Positions 45,699 to 57,229 of a stretch of DNA of 64,000 bases are shown in pieces. Below the pieces are notes generated by a model. That model was not told the DNA's origin. It ran no database searches and saw nothing but the letters and a program-made list of their open reading frames with translations. Source of the DNA: Adiantum capillus-veneris (taxonomy: Eukaryota; Streptophyta; Polypodiopsida; Polypodiales; Pteridaceae); the NCBI GenBank assembly GCA_014529385.2, contig CM043969.1:16876446-16940445 (forward strand), in the 5' to 3' direction. The stretch's first letter is position 1. The number at the start of each line of letters is the position of its first letter. The position numbers and the translations under genes were made by a program.

Positions 45699-46560
45699 GG
45701 TTTATGGTGATAGAGTATGGTGTCAGATTTTTTAGCCTTCAGACAAACTATTCGATATTTTCATGAGAATGGGCAAACCTACTGCAATAGATATGACATC
45801 TCTGGCCACTATTTAGCCCATGGAGATATTTAAGAAATGGGGTCTTCATTTTATGGGACCTTTTACGAGGGTGAGACCCAGGAAGAATAAGTACATAGTC
45901 ATGGCAACATGATATGTCAGTTAATAAGTGGGTGATAGCCAAGGTACTACCAAATAATATGTCCAAGCCCACAACTTGGTTTATTGATAATCACATCATA
46001 GGTTGGTATGGATACCCTCTCAAAATAGTCTTTGACCAGGGAACTCATTTTATTAACAATACTATCGAGATCTAGACTAAGATATTCTCCATGAAGCATT
46101 GGAAATCAACAAGGTATTATCCTAGATGCAATGGACATGTTGAGAGTAGTAATAAGACCGTAAAAACTATTCCAACAAAGACTAGGGAAATAGCCTTAGA
46201 CTAGGGAACTCATTTTATTAACAATACTATCCATATCTTGACTGAGATATCCTCCATGAAGCATTGGAAATCAACACCCTGTGATGCAATGGACATGTTG
46301 AGAGTAGTAATAAGACCATAAAGACTATTTTAACAAAGATTGTTCAGAAAGAGCTCCATAGTTGGGATGAGAAGATTCAGATTGCACTATGGGCATACTG
46401 AACAACTATCTGGCACTCGACATTGGTGGTAACTTTGGAAAGTTTCAAGATGGTAATTTCAGAGCGAAGTAGTGTGAGGCATCTCTCTAAGGGAGGGTTC
46501 CCACCTTCTACATGGATGGCCTATGACGGAGGGCACATAAAATGTCGAGCTAACTGCAAG
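45699..46560 (+). pseudogene. Ty3/Gypsy fragment G, integrase continued
   Basis: Continues the integrase interrupted by H. Readable blocks: KWVIAKVLPNNMSKPTTWFI, KIVFDQGTHFINNTIEI (second catalytic Asp), HWKSTRYYPRCNGHVESSNK (Glu). A 166-base tandem duplication repeats the last two blocks at 46,204-46,350. Many stops; ends without an LTR. Confidence 0.75.
46038..46350 (+). repeat. 166-bp tandem duplication in G integrase
   Basis: Unit 1 starts at 46,038 and unit 2 at 46,204, both with gggaactcattttattaac. The second copy has a small deletion near 46,285. Confidence 0.85.
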
Positions 46561-46779
46561 GGTAGAATTCATAAAGGCTTTATCACTTTTAAATAACTCA
46601 GCTAGTTATATTTGGGACATGTATTGAAAATTGGAGCTTCAAGATTCAAATTATTTTGACGAGTTATTTGGGTCTCCTATGTCATGTCAGGGACCTACCC
46701 AACTATGCAAGGTGGGTACGCCTTACTTTCACACGTTCCATGGACGAAACAAGAGCTTGTCACGTCCTTGAGAACAATA

Positions 46780-47560
46780 TCAATGTAAACTAAAATCAGA
46801 TACACACTTTTAAATGACCCAAGAATCATCACAAGCTATATTATGACCACAAGTCAATCTCTATTGTTTTGTCAACCAAATTACACCCAAATGTAGTCAA
46901 ACTTGTACGGATGATAATCAAGACTCGAATGGCCAATCCTATGGTCTGAGAATCACCAAATAGTATAAGGTTACACAATGATATTGAACTTCACTCCTAT
47001 TTTTAACATAACAAAACTGGCATCTAAGGCATCCTATTGCTTAGAAATGATGATCTCTATCATAAGATATTAGGGAGTCACAAACCAACTTGAGAAACAT
47101 TGCGAGAGGCTTACATAACTTGAAGAGTCTTCACCCGACAATGTGTAGCAATCTTCAAAATCGAATTGCAACAACGTATGAAGGAGAAATGAGTAGATAA
47201 AGCTTGCAAATACACACCCTCACTAAATTGTATGCTCAACATAGTTATTCTCATTAAAAACTTATCAAAATAAGTTACAAAAGTGACATTTATACTTTGG
47301 CTAGACTTGACAAAATGAGTATAACCAAAAGTGATAAATACAAACTAGAAGCTTGTAGTCCCAACCCTCAACGACCTTGACTCATAATTACATCTGAAAT
47401 AATCAAAATTTACAAATCAGGATGACAAACTCAAAGTGGATGACATCATGTATTAATGACAAAATTACAAAATATGGCACATGATCTTCACTCTGCAACA
47501 ACTAATAGCTTAGCTGCTAGTAGTCTCAAAGGCTAATGAGACCTCATCTCATGGGTGTTG
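46780..47560 (-). repeat. Possible diverged solo LTR related to A
   Basis: Blocks in the same order as A's LTR on the plus strand: catctaaggcatcctattg versus catctaaatgcttagcaatg, and a region with tacaaaa...ttatac, then agaagcttgtag, then cccggctcatc/cccaaccctcaac. The match is patchy and the ends are not defined. No gene is seen in 46,561-48,260. Confidence 0.35.
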
Positions 47561-48019
47561 CATACCACGTTCAACGCAACAATGTAAGGATGTCTTCATA
47601 TGCAAAACCATTATTGTATGAGATGACTTGTAGATGTTGCTTGCATGGGGGTCGAACCCTTCCTAGCCAGTTGAGCGTCCTAATCTTTGCAAACTAGAAA
47701 GTTTACACGAAAGATGGACTCGCTACCCTTAGCTCGTCGAGTATGCACAAACCTGAAACGAACACACTTTTGTGTGTGAATACATAGTAATCAGCATCGT
47801 TTGTATAGCCTATACATGCATGCATTCACAAGTCAAGCGGCCTACCAACAATATTACCTAGATGGCACTGGGCGTCACCATGCATGTGTGTGATGTCATA
47901 GAAGGGTTCCACATGCTGCATGTCAACGCCCATTGAACGTGGCATCAGTGAGCACGCATTGGAGGATTGACTTCCTTTTATGGGAATGGGCTTTTTTAGG
48001 TCCTCCTTTTCTTGCGATT

Positions 48020-48021
48020 TT

Positions 48022-48053
<32 letters not shown>
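48020..48053. repeat. (CT)n tract in the presumed 5' UTR of the bHLH gene
   Basis: About 15 CT units some 210 bases before the start codon. Pyrimidine-rich CT tracts are common in plant 5' UTRs. A complementary GA-rich stretch at 48,193-48,207 could pair with it in the transcript. Confidence 0.7.
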
Positions 48054-48055
<2 letters not shown>

Positions 48056-48260
48056 TCGTCGATATCGTCGAGGGGCGTTCTCAAAATGGAGCATGGCCTC
48101 TCACTACTTCCCAAGCGCCCACAACCCCAAGACACAGAAAACGCGCACCTACACTCACGCAACAGAGCTCTCTGCTACGAGAGATAGCTAGAGAGAGGGA
48201 GAGAGAGTCCTTGTATGTGTACTGTGCGTCGCGCCGCTCCGCTCTTCCCTCTCTCTGGTA

Positions 48261-50260
48261 ATGGACAACCCAAATGATCCAGCAACTCGTTGGATCTCGT
48301 TCCTTGAGCACAACCTTCTTGACATTGAACCTGCTCCCAACTCCGCAGAAGCCCCTTTCTGGAATGCCTGCAGGTAAGGATTTACATGCTATTACTATGG
48401 GAGGCTAATTCCCTTGTCATGCCCCATATATACGTCTGCATGCTCTCATGCATGCAATTACAAGCTGGAAGCACATGCACACATCATGTTCATTGTGCCG
48501 AATCCACATACATGCATATGTACATACTGCATACATGCATGCACCCATGCGTACAGATGAGGCTGCCATGCATAGGTTTTGCAACCCATGTTATAATCAA
48601 TTGTAGCTGTATTCATTTGGTTGATGATTTCCTTCAAATTTGATCAGCATTTTCAACAGGTTAATGTTCTCTCTCTTGTGCATTCAGTGAAAACGAGAAC
48701 CTGAAGGCCGAATACAACGTCTTGAACCATGACAATAACACTAAGAAAAGGTCAGCCTGCTTATCATCGGTTGATCCTTCTGTTCTTTTATAACGAGAAT
48801 CTGTTATGGAGCTTTTTACTACTGCTGAAACTCATATTTTTCGCATGAGAAGTTGCATTCTAATCTTTCAGGGTTCTACTTCTCTTTCAGAAAGTGCTAA
48901 CAAATGGCCAACCATAGGTGTTGATTTTACAGTAGAGGAAAACCTATCTGCAGGGTCCGTTCCTTTTCTCATGGGCTTCCAGCCTTCGGTAGTCAGGCAC
49001 ACTAAGATGTGTTATCAAAAAAGCGGCGGCAAATAATGAGCCAGCAATCTACAAATGGAGCATCAAATTGTGGAATTTGGTTGCTTGCTTGCAGAAATTT
49101 TCTCTTTAGATAGAGGGGCTTCTTCAAAAATTTGGACAGTAATAGAGTGATTTCAATACGATTGCAGGCATTGCTTGAGCTCGCTGCTCTGATTATGCAA
49201 GAAATTGTTTGTCAAAACTCATCGCAAGTTTAATTTTGCCAGTTTTTGCATAGGTCATTTTTGAAGCCAAGTCGCTTATTGTGTAGTCGACACAAAAGAA
49301 AAGTTACTATGTGGAGTTTTGGATGCCTTGCTTGAGCCTTTTTTTTTGGTGTGCGTTTCTTGCACGTTCTGTGCAGAGGAGCTAACTAAGACCTCATTTT
49401 GTTTTGTAAGCAGGACAAGAGAAGAGTATTCTAGTGGAGCATGCAAAAGGGACGATTGCCCGAGTGGAGCGTGTGGAAAGGCATGTCGAGAGAAGCTGCG
49501 TAGGGACAGGCTAAACGACAGGTATGCTGTTTTTTGAGTTCTGTTTGCATCTTTTGTCATGCTCAAAATGATATTGAGGCTGGTCGGAATGCACACATGG
49601 CCATCTCACATCAACAGAAAAGTAGTTCTGCATTTAAGGAGATTGCTTCCATATTCTAGGTTCATGGAGTTGAGTGCGATTCTCGAGCCAGACAAGCCGC
49701 CAAAGATGGATAAAGCTTCAATCCTCCGTGATGCAGCTAGGATCTTGGGACAGTTACGGGTCGAAGCTCAGCAGCTGAAAGATGCTAATCATCAACTTCA
49801 CGAAACCATCCGAGAGTTGAAGGTTAATTTTTCTGTTTCATTGGGCCGCATGCACTTTCATTGCTGAAGATAATTTTGGTGCAATTCAATCCACATTGCT
49901 GGTCTTGTCCCATGCTGAAGGTGAAATGATAGTGATCATGATGGCTTTGCCTAATATGCTTACTCTCTAATACTTCAGGCAGAAAAGAATGAGCTACGTG
50001 ATGAGAAGACAACGTTGAAATTCGAGAAGGAGAGACTAGAGAAACAGTTGAAAAGTGTAAGTGTACTTCCGGCCGGCGGCTATGTGGGGCACCCAGCAAC
50101 TCTGCATGCTGCATATGCACCGCAAAACCAAGCCGCCAACTATAGCATCAAGACCTCCCCATATGCTGACATGCCCTTTCCCACTACCATGTCGCAGTGG
50201 ATGCCTCCTTCAACAGTGGACATCTCAAATGATCATATGCTCAGGCCCCCTGTTGCTTGA
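48261..50260 (+). CDS. ILR3-like: bHLH transcription factor, subgroup IVc (ILR3-like), five exons
   Basis: Exons 48,261-48,373, 48,688-48,750, 49,414-49,521, 49,660-49,822 and 49,979-50,260; all introns are GT...AG and phases agree, giving 242 residues. This is close to the roughly 230-280 of the family. The N-terminus is acidic and aromatic (RWISFLEHNLLDIEP). The basic region reads KACREKLRRDRLNDR with the DNA-contacting Glu and Arg residues, followed by helix-loop-helix (LSAILEPDKPPKMDKASI, then LRDAARILGQL) and a leucine-zipper-like helix (about residues 125-175). The C-terminus ends DHMLRPPVA. In Arabidopsis, IVc members (ILR3, bHLH104, bHLH115, bHLH34) dimerise in the nucleus to activate iron-deficiency genes, and BRUTUS-type ligases bind their C-termini. 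That this gene controls iron uptake is inferred from family. It is the only intact host gene seen. Confidence 0.93.
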
Positions 50261-51880
50261 GTAGCTCATGCATTGTACATCGATCTCTCTCCACTGATAA
50301 TGGCCGTATCAATTTGGGATGAGCTTTTCTAGGGGAGTGCATTATGCATCGATGAGGGGGGAGGATGGAATCTGTAAGATTCATGTTCTCTATCTCCCAT
50401 CTTTGGAATGGTCACGGAAATCCCTACACGGTGAAGCGCATTGTGTATCAAGTGCCCACATAGCTCACTCCGGATGTTGCGACGGATATTAGCTGTCCCT
50501 TTCCACCCTCGTGAGCGGCAGTAGCCTGCAGACCAACGGCCCCCAGTTGCATGCATTCGCAGCACTTTGTGTACCCAATATACCTCTTCTCTTTCTCAAA
50601 CATGAGGGTGCTCACATACTAAACACCAACAGAACATGTGTTGATAAGGAGACAGCTTATGTGGTTGTTGTTGTTTATGGTTAAAGCTTTCAAAGATTGG
50701 AGAGGCGAAGGTTTGTTATATGTAAATTAGTGTTTTGGCTATAATTGAAGAGAGTGAGAATTGCAAATACTGTTATGATTTTGGTTATTGGTGACTTGCT
50801 TGAAGGTAATAGGGTTCTGCTATTCACATTAGTCAGTGAGGCTTAGAATCCAATTTAAGAAAACTAGAGTATGTAGTCTCGATCATAAGGAATACATATT
50901 CATCATTCAAAAGTCACATTTGCTTACTCTATTTGCATGCTAGTGCACTTACAACATTGCTTATTGACTTACAAAGCAAGAATCAAGTGCAACAATGAGA
51001 ATTTTTTATTCTGATATGTTATCTCTCATATGGGTTTCAAAGAGTGACAAGCATGTAATTGCAAGCAACCATCCTTGATGCTTAAGAAGCATGTCACTGC
51101 AAGCAACCATCATCTTTTTGTGACCTTGATGCTTAAGAGTTTCTATTTGGCTCTCAACTCTTGCCAGGGTACTTGAAAAACAGTGTCCTTTTTTTTAAAG
51201 TTTTTTTTTCGTTTTCTGGTTTTTGTGTGAGGGAGGGGGATGCCAAATTTTTGTTGGAGTTATGTTATCAATAGGGACTAATCTCTCGATATGTCGAGAT
51301 TTGTTATCGAGTTTGTAATAAAGATCTTAATAGTTTGAAATCACAATGCACATCCATTATTCTTAGCTACCCTACAAGTTTCTACTTTCCCATAGTGCAA
51401 GTTTGCAAGCATTGGTTCTTGTCTCTCCATATGTTGGTGCTACTTCTCGTAGGGAGCTTTTAGTTACTGATCTTCCAAAGCAATAGAGCTACTAAGTTAA
51501 TGATCTTCTAGAGCAATAGACCTAGTAGCTTCTTATTCTGCCTTGGATGGCTGATTTAAAAGTTTGGGGCTAATTTTGCAAACCTTTTTTAGCCTATGGA
51601 TAGAAGTTGCAATTTAAGGGTAGTTCTTCAACCCACTTGAGCCCATCACTTGGGAATCCTTACAACATGTGTGTGTATTTCTTGCATGCTTGCCTAGTCA
51701 AATAGTGAACATTTTGCATATGGTTTTGTGTGCTACTTTTCGTTTGTACAATTGATTACGTACGTGTAGAATATGTTATCACTTTCAAGGGTCGATTGTT
51801 TGTTTTTAAAGTCATGCATTGCTACTGAATGCCTAAATTTATGTCCATCCATTTTAACTGAAATAACTCATTATCCGAGT
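50261..51880. other. 3' UTR and intergenic DNA
   Basis: No gene, LTR or repeat recognised apart from a T-rich run near 51,188-51,210 and a short direct repeat (gcaagcaaccatc at about 51,061 and 51,099). Confidence 0.5.
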
Positions 51881-51885
51881 TGATT

Positions 51886-51890
<5 letters not shown>

Positions 51891-51962
<72 letters not shown>

Positions 51963-51975
51963 GTATATATACATC

Positions 51976-52051
<76 letters not shown>

Positions 52052-52108
52052 TGTGCGTATATATATGTGTGTGTGCGCGCGCGCGCACGCACACACATGC
52101 ACGTGTGT
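51891..52108. repeat. Compound microsatellite (CT, CA, TA, GT, GC)
   Basis: Runs in the order CT, CA, TA, TG, GC/CA over more than 200 bases. The CA-TA-TG part is self-complementary and could form a long hairpin or Z-DNA. Protein reads across it are artefacts. Confidence 0.95.
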
Positions 52109-52346
52109 GTAAGATGGTAGGGCACATTCTCGGTTGTTCTCTTGCTTCCAGTTTGATTTCTGCTTGGAAGGATGTAACAAGTAATTTATCATGGCACAGT
52201 CATCGGTAGCGGGAAAGAAATTCGCTTTGTTTGGAGAGTCTTCATTGGAGCCAGGCATTCTCTCTTACTTTGGTCGGCCATTCACCTCGTCAAGCTTATT
52301 TTCTCTCTTATTGTGGCCTTCATGTAGTTGATGATGTGTTGATGAG

Positions 52347-53270
52347 GTGGGCTACATCTTCCAGTTTCCCATTGCCGCTCGCCATTTTGGATTGGGTATG
52401 CTTTATCGTCAGCTCTGGAGAGAGCTTCAACACATGCTGGTTGACTTTTTACCCATTCTCCCTTTGGTTGATGTTAGCCACATGTCTTATTGGAGTTTCC
52501 AGGACACGCCTTTTGAGGCCATTTCTGCCAATCAAGTTTATACTCTTCTTCTACCGCGGCCTTGGCTTGCTCACCATTGTAATGCCCTAGGTCCATGCAC
52601 AAGTCTCATACTTGGTGGAGGAAGCCTATCTTTGCCCTTTGGAAGAGCCACTTGCCTTTGAAGGAGCGTTTTTTTCTTTTGCGATGCTTGCCTAGAGTCC
52701 TCTCACTTGGCACCTTTCTCAGTGCATGTCATATATGCTCTTCGCGGTGTGTCCATTGCTCGACTTCATAGTAGATTGTTGATCACTTATTCTAGGATTG
52801 CTGCATTACTAGAGTTTTTCTTCACCGCCTTTCAGCTTGTATGCTCGGGGGCCATGTAATCATGTTAATGTATAATGTGAGTTCAAAAGAGGGGGTTTTA
52901 AAATGCGAAAAATTCAGGCAATTTAACAAGGATACATACTGAAATAAGGGGGTTTTATAATCAATTTTGGAAAAAAAATCTAAAATAAGGGGTCATTTTA
53001 TTTATTTGGACATGTTAAAAGAGGCGTTTTTTTGATACTCTGCGAACACACGTTATATAGGGGGGTATTAAACGGTGAACCCCCCGAGCTTGTATGCGGC
53101 TCTGTCTCCCCTTGATGGTCTCCACACAAACGGTTTTTGGCTTTTGGCATTCTCCCGCCTTCCTTACAACGATTTGCGGTCTTCTTCATGTGAGTCAGAT
53201 ATTGAGCTTATTGAACCCTTTGGCACTAAGTAATGGTTTTATGTTCCACCACTCTAATGCAGATCGTTTT
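52347..53270 (+). pseudogene. LINE relic, reverse-transcriptase zinc-binding end
   Basis: The frame 52,347-52,661 (RHFGLGMLYRQLWREL, VSHMSYWSFQDTPFEAI) continues, after a frameshift, into LPLKERFFLLRCLPRVLSLG, then CHICSSRCVHC and VDHLF. That is the pattern of the zf-RVT domain that follows RT in plant LINEs. The reading is interrupted at 52,845-53,087 by a small insertion and resumes with CLPLDGLHTNGFWLLAFS. Nothing upstream of 52,240 can be read. Confidence 0.6.
52845..53087. mobile_element. 243-bp insertion with 10-bp target duplication (MITE, MULE-like)
   Basis: gcttgtatgc stands on both sides (52,835-52,844 and 53,088-53,097). The insert starts tcgggggcc and ends ccccccga, a 7-base terminal inverted repeat. 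No ORF. A 9-10-base duplication fits Mutator-type transposition; with such short inverted ends the class is tentative. Confidence 0.7.
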
Positions 53271-53447
53271 CAATTTTTCAAGCTTTCGATCCCTCGCCCG
53301 CAGGCGCTGCGCAGAGGCGAGCCCCTCCGGCACAATAGCCCCAAGCTCTCCACGCCTACTGGATGCCTCAAGAGGGTGCCCCATCTTTATAAATACCATG
53401 CTTTTTTGATCTCAAACTCGCCATGTGGGTTCATTGCCCAGCTCCAC

Positions 53448-53677
53448 GTGGCACTTCCTCAAGACATTAGCTCAGGCCTCCAAAACCCCACCATAACTTC
53501 AAAAAGAATCATTTTTTGTCCCAACTTGCACTGCCTGTCAGATGGTGCTCACCAATCTGATTGTAGAGCCGTAAATTCACCAAGTGGCAGGCAGTGCAGG
53601 TTGGGGACAAAAAATGATTTTTTTGAAGTTATGGTGGGGTTTTGGAGGCTTGAGCCAATGTCTTGAGGCAGTGCCAC
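53448..53677. repeat. Inverted repeat, arms about 90 bp
   Basis: Arms 53,448-53,537 and 53,588-53,677, few mismatches, loop of 50 bases. The loop contains a copy of the motif used in the neighbouring hairpin (53,550-53,581). Confidence 0.85.
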
Positions 53678-53679
53678 TC

Positions 53680-53745
53680 GGTGAATTTACGGCTCTACAA
53701 TCGGTTTGGTGCTCACCAAACCGATTGTAGAGCTGTAAATTCACC
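53680..53745. repeat. Near-perfect 32-bp hairpin
   Basis: Arms 53,680-53,711 and 53,714-53,745, one mismatch, 2-base loop. Confidence 0.88.
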
Positions 53746-54600
53746 AAGTAACCCCTATCTCGGGTCCTTTTCAAACTCACTTGGTGCTCCAACCGAGCCA
53801 ACCAAAAACTGGAAAAACCTCCTGGTACAGCACCACTGTCAACTGGCATCCAACTTTAGTCCGCTATATCTTGCTCTCCGGGACTCCATTTGACATGCAG
53901 TTTCCTCTTGTTAACTCCATACACTGCATAGCACAATCCAAAACCTAGTCGAGCCTCAAAAAACACTAGATTGCACGCTCTCAAAAGTAGTCAAAGTGGC
54001 CCAGAACTTCATCTGCTAATATCTCTCTCATCCTGGCTCAGATTGCCGATCTGAAAAGATCGACAAGCTCCATAAATCAAGCATTACACACCCATAGCTC
54101 CAAATTGGCTCAAACTATCTGGCAGCACCTACTCTGTCTGGCTAGAATCTGGAATCATCTCCAACTTCAAACTGCCATATCTTGCACTCTGTGGCTCTGT
54201 TTGATGAGCTATCTGGACCTGCCTACTCAGCACTTCAAGATCTACATTTTCGCGCAAAAAGACTGCACCTTGAACCGCTTTCATCTGCCACCCTGTGAGG
54301 CCCTCTCTGGAGTCCTTCTTGGCCTATAAACTACATAAAGCATACACGTCAACTGCTCTCTGTCTGTGCAGGCTCTTTGTAGCTTCTCCAATCCTTTTCC
54401 ATGCACCAGCTAGCCTGCACATACTTTCTAGTACCATATTCAATAATCGACACACTTTGGTTGCACCAACGTCGTTGACTTCCTTGGTTGAAATTCCCTC
54501 TAGCTCTTCCTCTATAGCTGTATAATTATAATAGTTCCTGGTAGGGTTGGTTCCTTCAACTTTCAAAAACATTTTGCACTTCATTCACATTGCAATGATC
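53746..54600. other. Non-coding stretch, retroelement-leader-like
   Basis: No ORF of note. Two diverged copies of a roughly 55-base phrase (ccatatcttgcactctgtgg type) stand at 53,848-53,905 and 54,160-54,215. The style resembles the leader or LTR of a plant retroelement but no landmark confirms it. Confidence 0.3.
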
Positions 54601-54614
54601 AAACGGTAATCTCA

Positions 54615-55144
54615 CTAGTCTTTATTCAAGTAAGCATAACATACAGTATTACAAAAGAACACATGGTATATACGAGGATTGATACAAGAAAGACTAATAT
54701 GTACAAGGATATCACAGAAAGCCTATGCACCATGGGTGGGTCGGATACATGATCACAAAATACAACATCTTTTGTCCCTACACCCAGGGCCTAATCTTTC
54801 CTAGGTAGACTATAGTAGTTACTTGATCAAACACCCATTGATTCTGCGACACTAGAATACCATCTACTACCAAGGTTTAATTTGGATCCTCTGTTCCTAT
54901 GAAAAAGTATACTTCAATTACTCGAAGCTCCTCGTCCATTTGAGTCTCTTCAAATTTAATGCAAGACCTTCCAATTCTCCCGCATCTATGAGGAAGATTC
55001 CACCAGACCCTCCCCAACTAATCCCCCAAGTAGGTGGGGAAAACATGTAGTCCAATAGCTTCATCACACTCTTTCAAATTGTGTACCTTTGAGATGTACA
55101 TGCTCCCATAAACATGATATTGAAGATCATAACTTGTAGAAGGC
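54615..55144 (-). pseudogene. Short unknown minus-strand ORF with polyadenylation signal
   Basis: ATG at 55,144 opens MPSTSYDLQYHVYGSMYISK; the frame runs about 122 codons to near 54,778 with two internal stops (after FPTYLGD and after FFIGTEDPN). A polyadenylation signal (gaataaagac on the minus strand) lies near 54,620. A primer-binding-like tggtatcagagc stands 160 bases upstream (55,303-55,314). No family is recognised. It could be the gag-like remnant of a non-autonomous LTR element, or a chance reading. Confidence 0.35.
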
Positions 55145-55302
55145 ATGATGGAATTCTTCCTTCAAAGATGGGGACAATTCTCTCTTTTTCTTTCTCTCTC
55201 TCATTTCAATTACACACGCTTTTAATCTCTTTTGTCAAAACCCACTTTTTGAATCATAATACCTTAAACTTTCCCCTAGGTCCAAGACCTTAATTAACAC
55301 AT

Positions 55303-55314
55303 GCTCTGATACCA
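55303..55314 (-). other. Primer-binding-site-like sequence, minus strand
   Basis: Exact complement of the tRNA-Met primer (minus strand tggtatcagagc). A second, imperfect one (ttggtatcagcggg) lies at 55,338-55,351. They suggest that the DNA to the right is the LTR of a minus-strand element. Confidence 0.55.
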
Positions 55315-56529
55315 AGAGAGAGGTCCCCCAACCCGCTGATACCAAGGTTGAGATGGGGTCCTTGATAGGTCTCTAGGTCTATTAAAGTCCGATTCTCTAA
55401 GTAAGAAGGATTCCGGGAATAGACCTTTACCATTGGTAATGTCTTGGGACTATAGCACTAAAAGAAGACCTAGTCTTGTCTCGCAACAAAAACGGGACCA
55501 AAATCCTAATGTTCAAAAACTTTTTTTGACCCTATAACTTCTGCAATTGGGCTAAGGTATCCTCACGCACCAACACTTTCCCCGCCCTACAAGAGTGAGG
55601 ACACAGCCGCGGGTGGACACCTCTTCCAATGAAGAAGTCTTTTAACGGTTTTAGATGCGTGGGGATGGATAGTTACCTGACTAATAAAGTCCAACCATCC
55701 AATGATTGACAACCTTAGTCAATCCCCATTTACCACCCCTGCACTGACCCATGATTCTTTGTTTTCCTAATTACTACCACATTCTTTTAATATATAAAAT
55801 AATGGTTTCCTTTTTAGCTTTTCCGTACACTGGTAATTCGTTAAAACAAGTCTTGAAAATCAGTATTAAACACAATATTTAGCATATAGACATCTTTAGA
55901 CTTAAGACAAGGTACGTTCACTTATAATATTTCTTAACAACCCTGACCCGTACTCCACTTGTCTCAAGCACACCTGTATATGGGTGAAACAAGCAACACC
56001 CTCCCTTATTCATAATCCGGGTGGAAACCCATCACCCAAAGTTCGGGGTGCCCATATGCCAAACCAATTGTCCATACAATCGGACGGTTCCCCTAGGATA
56101 AAACCGATATCCTAAGCAGTATCCACAAACATACACATGTAAGAGGTAAAGACTCTTCGTATATGGGGGCAACCAACTCATCCATGACTGACAAGCCATC
56201 ATTACTCATCACTTAAAGTGAAAATATTCCAAGAATCAGAGGTGTCTTGAGATAAGTTGTCTTATGGATGACCAATCATTATTTCCTAAGTCAATCGGCT
56301 TTAAATCAAAAAATTCTTTCATAATTTACAAACAAGTGTATGTTGGTTTCTTGGAAGATGCCTTCCGTTTCAACCAATTTCACCTTTCATAATTCCTTAC
56401 CCGCTCCTTTACGTATAAAATGTTATTACTTAAAGAAAACTTGAACTATTCAAACTTAAAATACAATGAAGACCCACCTGGGATTGATCGGGTATATATA
56501 GTGCAGTACTGGGACCCGAATGCTTTCAT

Positions 56530-56640
56530 CTATAAGCCTACTACTCGGCCCGGTCTCGTGTCAAGAGATGCTCTAACACTCTTTGGAAAAATATCCTCCT
56601 CATCTGACTGAGGATTTATCCGGGTCCTCTTTGGAGCCAT
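56530..56640 (-). CDS. Small unknown ORF (36 aa)
   Basis: MAPKRTRINPQSDEED at its start, then IFPKSVRASLDTRPG, stop TAG. Charged, no known family; a TATA-like atatata follows rather than precedes it. It may be an upstream ORF of the minus-strand transcription unit suggested here. Confidence 0.2.
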   Translation of the reverse strand: MAPKRTRINPQSDEEDIFPKSVRASLDTRPGRVVGL

Positions 56641-57229
56641 GACTTCTATCCCTATAAAAAGGACATTTACTTTTAAGGTAAATTATCAAAAAAAAATTAC
56701 CAATCTAAGACGTATTTCCATGACTTATCTTGGAATAGTTTAATAGTTTATATAAAACTCTTGGGTTTTTTTGTTTATATCGTTCTTGTAACTCCTTATA
56801 CCTTAGTTTAGCCTAAGGAATTTCTTGATTAACTCTTGAGAACTTTCCTGCTAGCTTTTTCTTCGAATTGTAGTCAAAGTTGGTAACTTCTTGATATAAT
56901 AATTTTTTGGTTAATCAATAACTAATATATTTTTATCCTAGATTCCTTAAAGGATTTCTAAGCTCCCTCACTTTTCTTATAGATAGCTAAAGATTTTTCC
57001 TATTTTCCCCTTCATATTCAAGTCTAAACATAGCTTAATTTCTACTTAATATTTATTATGATAATTATCTCCTAAAGATATAATCATCTCAACTTTCTAA
57101 CTAGTTTATATCTCCAATAATTATATTAAAAACTTTTAGTTATATTTATTATTTATTCTAATTAAATTTCAACCTAAAATACGATTTTTGAGCTATTATA
57201 ATTACTTAACTAGTTAAGTAATTATGGCA

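Larger units (their letters stand above)
40142..45703 (-). mobile_element. Ty1/Copia element H, young and nearly intact
   Basis: Flanked by perfect ggttt target duplications (40,142-40,146 and 45,699-45,703). The two 192-bp LTRs differ at about five positions. The polyprotein is one frame from 44,408 to 40,428 with only three stops. Inserted into Ty3 fragment G between the codons for NKTLLAG and the following residues. Confidence 0.95.

Noticed and set aside
49276..49596. 106-residue minus-strand ORF
   Set aside because: Antisense to exon 3 of the bHLH gene and its introns.
53094..53666. 190-residue plus-strand ORF
   Set aside because: After the LINE-like first 50 residues it runs through the inverted repeat and matches nothing; the length is probably chance.
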